Source: Streptomyces sp. Tue6028
GTDB taxonomy: Bacteria > Actinomycetota > Actinomycetes > Streptomycetales > Streptomycetaceae
Direction: 5' to 3'
Length of the DNA stretch: 64,000 nt
Assembly (NCBI RefSeq): GCF_002300165.1
Contig: NZ_MLCE01000022.1
Coordinates: 124,001 to 188,000 of the forward strand
Positions 62,292-64,000 of the stretch are shown here, in pieces. The position numbers and the translations under genes were made by a program. Each line of letters begins with the position of its first letter. Position 1 is the stretch's first letter. The notes beneath the pieces are model-generated. The model made no database searches, was not told the origin of the DNA, and saw only the letters and a program-made list of their open reading frames with translations.

Positions 62292-63531
62292 AGGCCTCCG
62301 TGACGCCGGCGGCGCTCGTGATGCGGCCGCGGACCTCTCCCAGCCCCACCTTGGTTCCGCCGGGGCCGGGTGCCCAGGCCGTCAGGGTCACCTCGTCGCC
62401 GTCCTCCAGGAAGGTGCGCTTGCCGTCGGGGAGTTCGAGCGGGTCGCGGCCGTTCCAGGTGAGTTCCAGGAGGGAACCGCGTTCGGCGTCGGAGGGGCCG
62501 CTGACGGTGCCGGAGCCGTACAGGTCGCCGGTGCGCAGGGAGGCGCCGTTCACCGTCATGTGGGCGAGCTGCTGCGCGGCCGTCCAGTACATGGTGGAGA
62601 AGGGCGGTTCGGAGACGACGTGACCGTTGATCGCCACGGAGATCCGCAGGTCGTAGCCGCCCGGCTCCTCGACGGAGTCGTCGAGGTAGGGGAGCAGGGG
62701 ATGCGTGCGGGCGGGCGGCGCGACGAGGGCGCTGTCCAGGGCGTCGAGCGGGGTGATCCACGCCGACACCGATGTGGCGAAGGACTTGCCGAGGAAGGGG
62801 CCGAGGGGCACGTACTCCCACGCCTGGATGTCGCGCGCCGACCAGTCGTTGAGGAGGCACAGGCCGAAGACGTGGTCGCGGAAGGAGGAGAGCGGGACGG
62901 GCGTGCCCATGGGTGAGGGGGCGCCGACCACGAAACCGACCTCCGCCTCGATGTCGAGACGGACGGAGGGACCGAAGACGGGCTCGGCCTCGGTGGGCGC
63001 CTTCCGCTGGCCGGAGGGGCGTACGACGTCCGTACCGGACACCACGACCGTGCCGGAGCGGCCGTGGTAACCGATCGGCAGGTGCTTCCAGTTGGGGGTG
63101 AGGGAGTCGGCGGCGTCGGGTCGGAAGATCTGACCGACGTTCCGGGCGTGGTTCTCGGAGGCGTAGAAGTCGACGTAGTCCGCCACCTCGAAGGGAAGGT
63201 GCAGCGTGACCTCGGACAGCGGGTGGACGTGCGGTTCGAGGGTCTCCCGGTGGGCCGGGACGGTCACCCAGGCCGTGAGCGCCCGGCGTACGTCGGACCA
63301 GGTGGTGCGGCCGGCCGCGAGCAGCGGGTTCAGCGTGGGCTGCGCCAGGAGCTCGGCGTACGGGGAACCGAGCGCGCGGGCGGCGGCACCCGCGTCGAGC
63401 ACGTGGTCGCCGAGCCGGACGCCGACGCGCCGCTCCGCGGAACCGCCCGGGTCGCCGTTCGGGGAGAACACGCCGTACGGAAGGTTGTGCGGGCCGAAGG
63501 GATCGCCCTCGGGGACATCGAAGGGGGGCAT
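62290..63531 (-). CDS. fahA: Fumarylacetoacetase
   Basis: ATG 63531 (GAGG about 10 nt upstream) gives 413 residues. The N-terminal domain starts PPFDVPEGDPFGPHNLPYG. The catalytic domain has DFYASENHARNVG, PIGYHGRSG, RLDIEAEVGFVVG with the acidic metal ligands, LLNDWSARDIQAWEYVPLGPFLGKSF and the lysine-rich active-site loop, as in FAH enzymes. It splits fumarylacetoacetate to fumarate and acetoacetate, the last step of tyrosine degradation. No other tyrosine catabolic gene is next to it in the window. Its C-terminus (TSAAGVTEA) meets the minisatellite. Confidence 0.93.
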   Translation of the reverse strand: MPPFDVPEGDPFGPHNLPYGVFSPNGDPGGSAERRVGVRLGDHVLDAGAAARALGSPYAELLAQPTLNPLLAAGRTTWSDVRRALTAWVTVPAHRETLEPHVHPLSEVTLHLPFEVADYVDFYASENHARNVGQIFRPDAADSLTPNWKHLPIGYHGRSGTVVVSGTDVVRPSGQRKAPTEAEPVFGPSVRLDIEAEVGFVVGAPSPMGTPVPLSSFRDHVFGLCLLNDWSARDIQAWEYVPLGPFLGKSFATSVSAWITPLDALDSALVAPPARTHPLLPYLDDSVEEPGGYDLRISVAINGHVVSEPPFSTMYWTAAQQLAHMTVNGASLRTGDLYGSGTVSGPSDAERGSLLELTWNGRDPLELPDGKRTFLEDGDEVTLTAWAPGPGGTKVGLGEVRGRITSAAGVTEA

Positions 63532-63581
63532 CGGTAGGTGCCTCGCTTTCGGATTCGTACGCGTCGTCTGATCCAGGTGTG

Positions 63582-63612
63582 CCACACGTTCTGTGTGGTC
63601 GCGGCACACGTT
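63582..63612. promoter_or_regulatory. Repeated sites upstream of fumarylacetoacetase
   Basis: CCACACGTTCTGTGTGG (63582-63598) is an inverted repeat of 6-bp arms. GCCACACGTT (63581-63590) recurs as GGCACACGTT (63603-63612), 22 bp apart, about two DNA turns, which suits a dimeric regulator on the same face. It lies 50-80 bp upstream of the fahA start. Confidence 0.4.
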
Positions 63613-63670
63613 ACGGGGGAGTGACCCTGCTGTGGCAGTGCCTAAAGAGTTTGCAATGTCCGAATTTTCC

Positions 63671-63700
63671 TTGTCGGACGTGGCAATTCCGGCTTAGCGT
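63671..63700 (+). promoter_or_regulatory. Candidate promoter for the ATP-grasp gene
   Basis: TTGTCG (63671-63676) and TAGCGT (63695-63700) are 18 bp apart, fitting the housekeeping consensus, and lie in an AT-richer island. Transcription would start near 63707, about 40 nt before the gene. Confidence 0.5.
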
Positions 63701-63745
63701 CCTTTGGGGACACGGACGGGGTGGGTCCGGTCCGTAGGGGGACGC

Positions 63746-64000
63746 GTGGGGGGACCCGTGGCCAGGAGCTCCAGAAGTGCGCCGGTGCACGCCGACCAGC
63801 ATGTTCCGGGCCTCATCGTGAAGTTCGGCGACTATCCGCTGCATCACGGTGGGGTGGGTGCCATCCGGAGTCTGGGCCGGCTGGGCATCCCGATGTATGC
63901 GATCACCGAGGACCGTTACACACCGGCCGCGAGCTCGCGCTATCTGCGCCGTGCGTTCGTCTGGCCGACGACGGGGACGGAGGAACCGGAGCGGCTCGTC
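63746..64000 (+). CDS. ATP-grasp domain protein (3' end outside window)
   Basis: GTG 63746 (AGGGGGA 3 nt upstream) or GTG 63758 is the start; the frame runs open to the window end, 85 codons. The sequence PGLIVKFGDYPLHHGGVGAIRSLGRLGIPMYAITEDRYTPAASSRYLRR is the start of the carboxylate-amine ligase type of ATP-grasp protein common in Streptomyces: a pre-ATP-grasp fold with a GGVGAIRSLG nucleotide-type loop. The catalytic domain is beyond the window, so the substrate cannot be inferred. Confidence 0.7.
   Translation, partial: MGGPVARSSRSAPVHADQHVPGLIVKFGDYPLHHGGVGAIRSLGRLGIPMYAITEDRYTPAASSRYLRRAFVWPTTGTEEPERLV

Noticed and set aside
59545-62916. 1123-codon plus-strand frame across the substrate-binding, ferredoxin, GntR and fahA genes
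   Set aside because: It is antisense to four motif-supported genes and reads through a 35-bp repeat that is not a multiple of three; composition is that of a GC shadow frame.

Overview
The window reads as chromosomal DNA of a Streptomyces or a close relative. GC is very high, GTG starts are frequent, genes are packed in operons with 1-4 nt stop/start overlaps, and the set of neighbours (Tad-type pilus locus, mqnC, menG, polysaccharide operon, geranylgeranyl reductase, 14-gene nuo operon, recQ) is typical of that genus. I saw no tRNA, rRNA, CRISPR array or insertion sequence.

Layout. 1-4159: the 3' end of an RHS/YD-repeat polymorphic toxin with an AHH-like nuclease tip, followed by two likely immunity-type genes and an unknown gene. 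4541-11363: a Tad/Flp pilus operon (SAF protein, MinD-like ATPase, TadA ATPase, TadB, TadC, Flp-like pilin, two TadE-like and one TadG-like pseudopilins), then an unknown gene. 12166-16573 (minus strand): a small helical ESX-like protein, a 228-aa partner, three small related proteins that look like an immunity array, a secreted protein and a lipoprotein. 16918-19914: a large membrane protein joining LysM to a SARP-like winged-helix/BTAD tail. After a repeat-filled gap comes the prepilin peptidase (20677-21504), which presumably processes the pilins encoded upstream.

21607-36491 carries menaquinone and cell-surface genes: mqnC (futalosine pathway), a minimal amidohydrolase-like protein, a GH18-like lipoprotein, a three-gene exopolysaccharide operon, menG, a PASTA protein, a GNAT enzyme, a geranylgeranyl-reductase-family flavoprotein (probably menaquinone side-chain saturation), peptide deformylase, a Tat-exported FAD oxidoreductase with a TTA codon, and an NlpC/P60 hydrolase. 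36492-52490 is a complete nuoA-N operon for complex I, with a Rex-type operator match in its leader and a strong hairpin after nuoN. Menaquinone synthesis, modification and use are therefore close together.

52706-54721 is recQ. 54926-61923 (minus strand) is the most unusual unit: a GntR/HutC regulator, an AprB-like two-cluster ferredoxin, a TauA/SsuA-like lipoprotein with a NosL-like tail, a permease, an ATPase, and an AprA-like flavoprotein fused to HEAT repeats. I read it as a candidate uptake-plus-redox system for a sulfur-containing or similar small anion. A six-copy 35-bp minisatellite separates it from fumarylacetoacetase (62290-63531). The window ends inside an ATP-grasp gene.

All family assignments are from reading motifs by eye; no database search was run.
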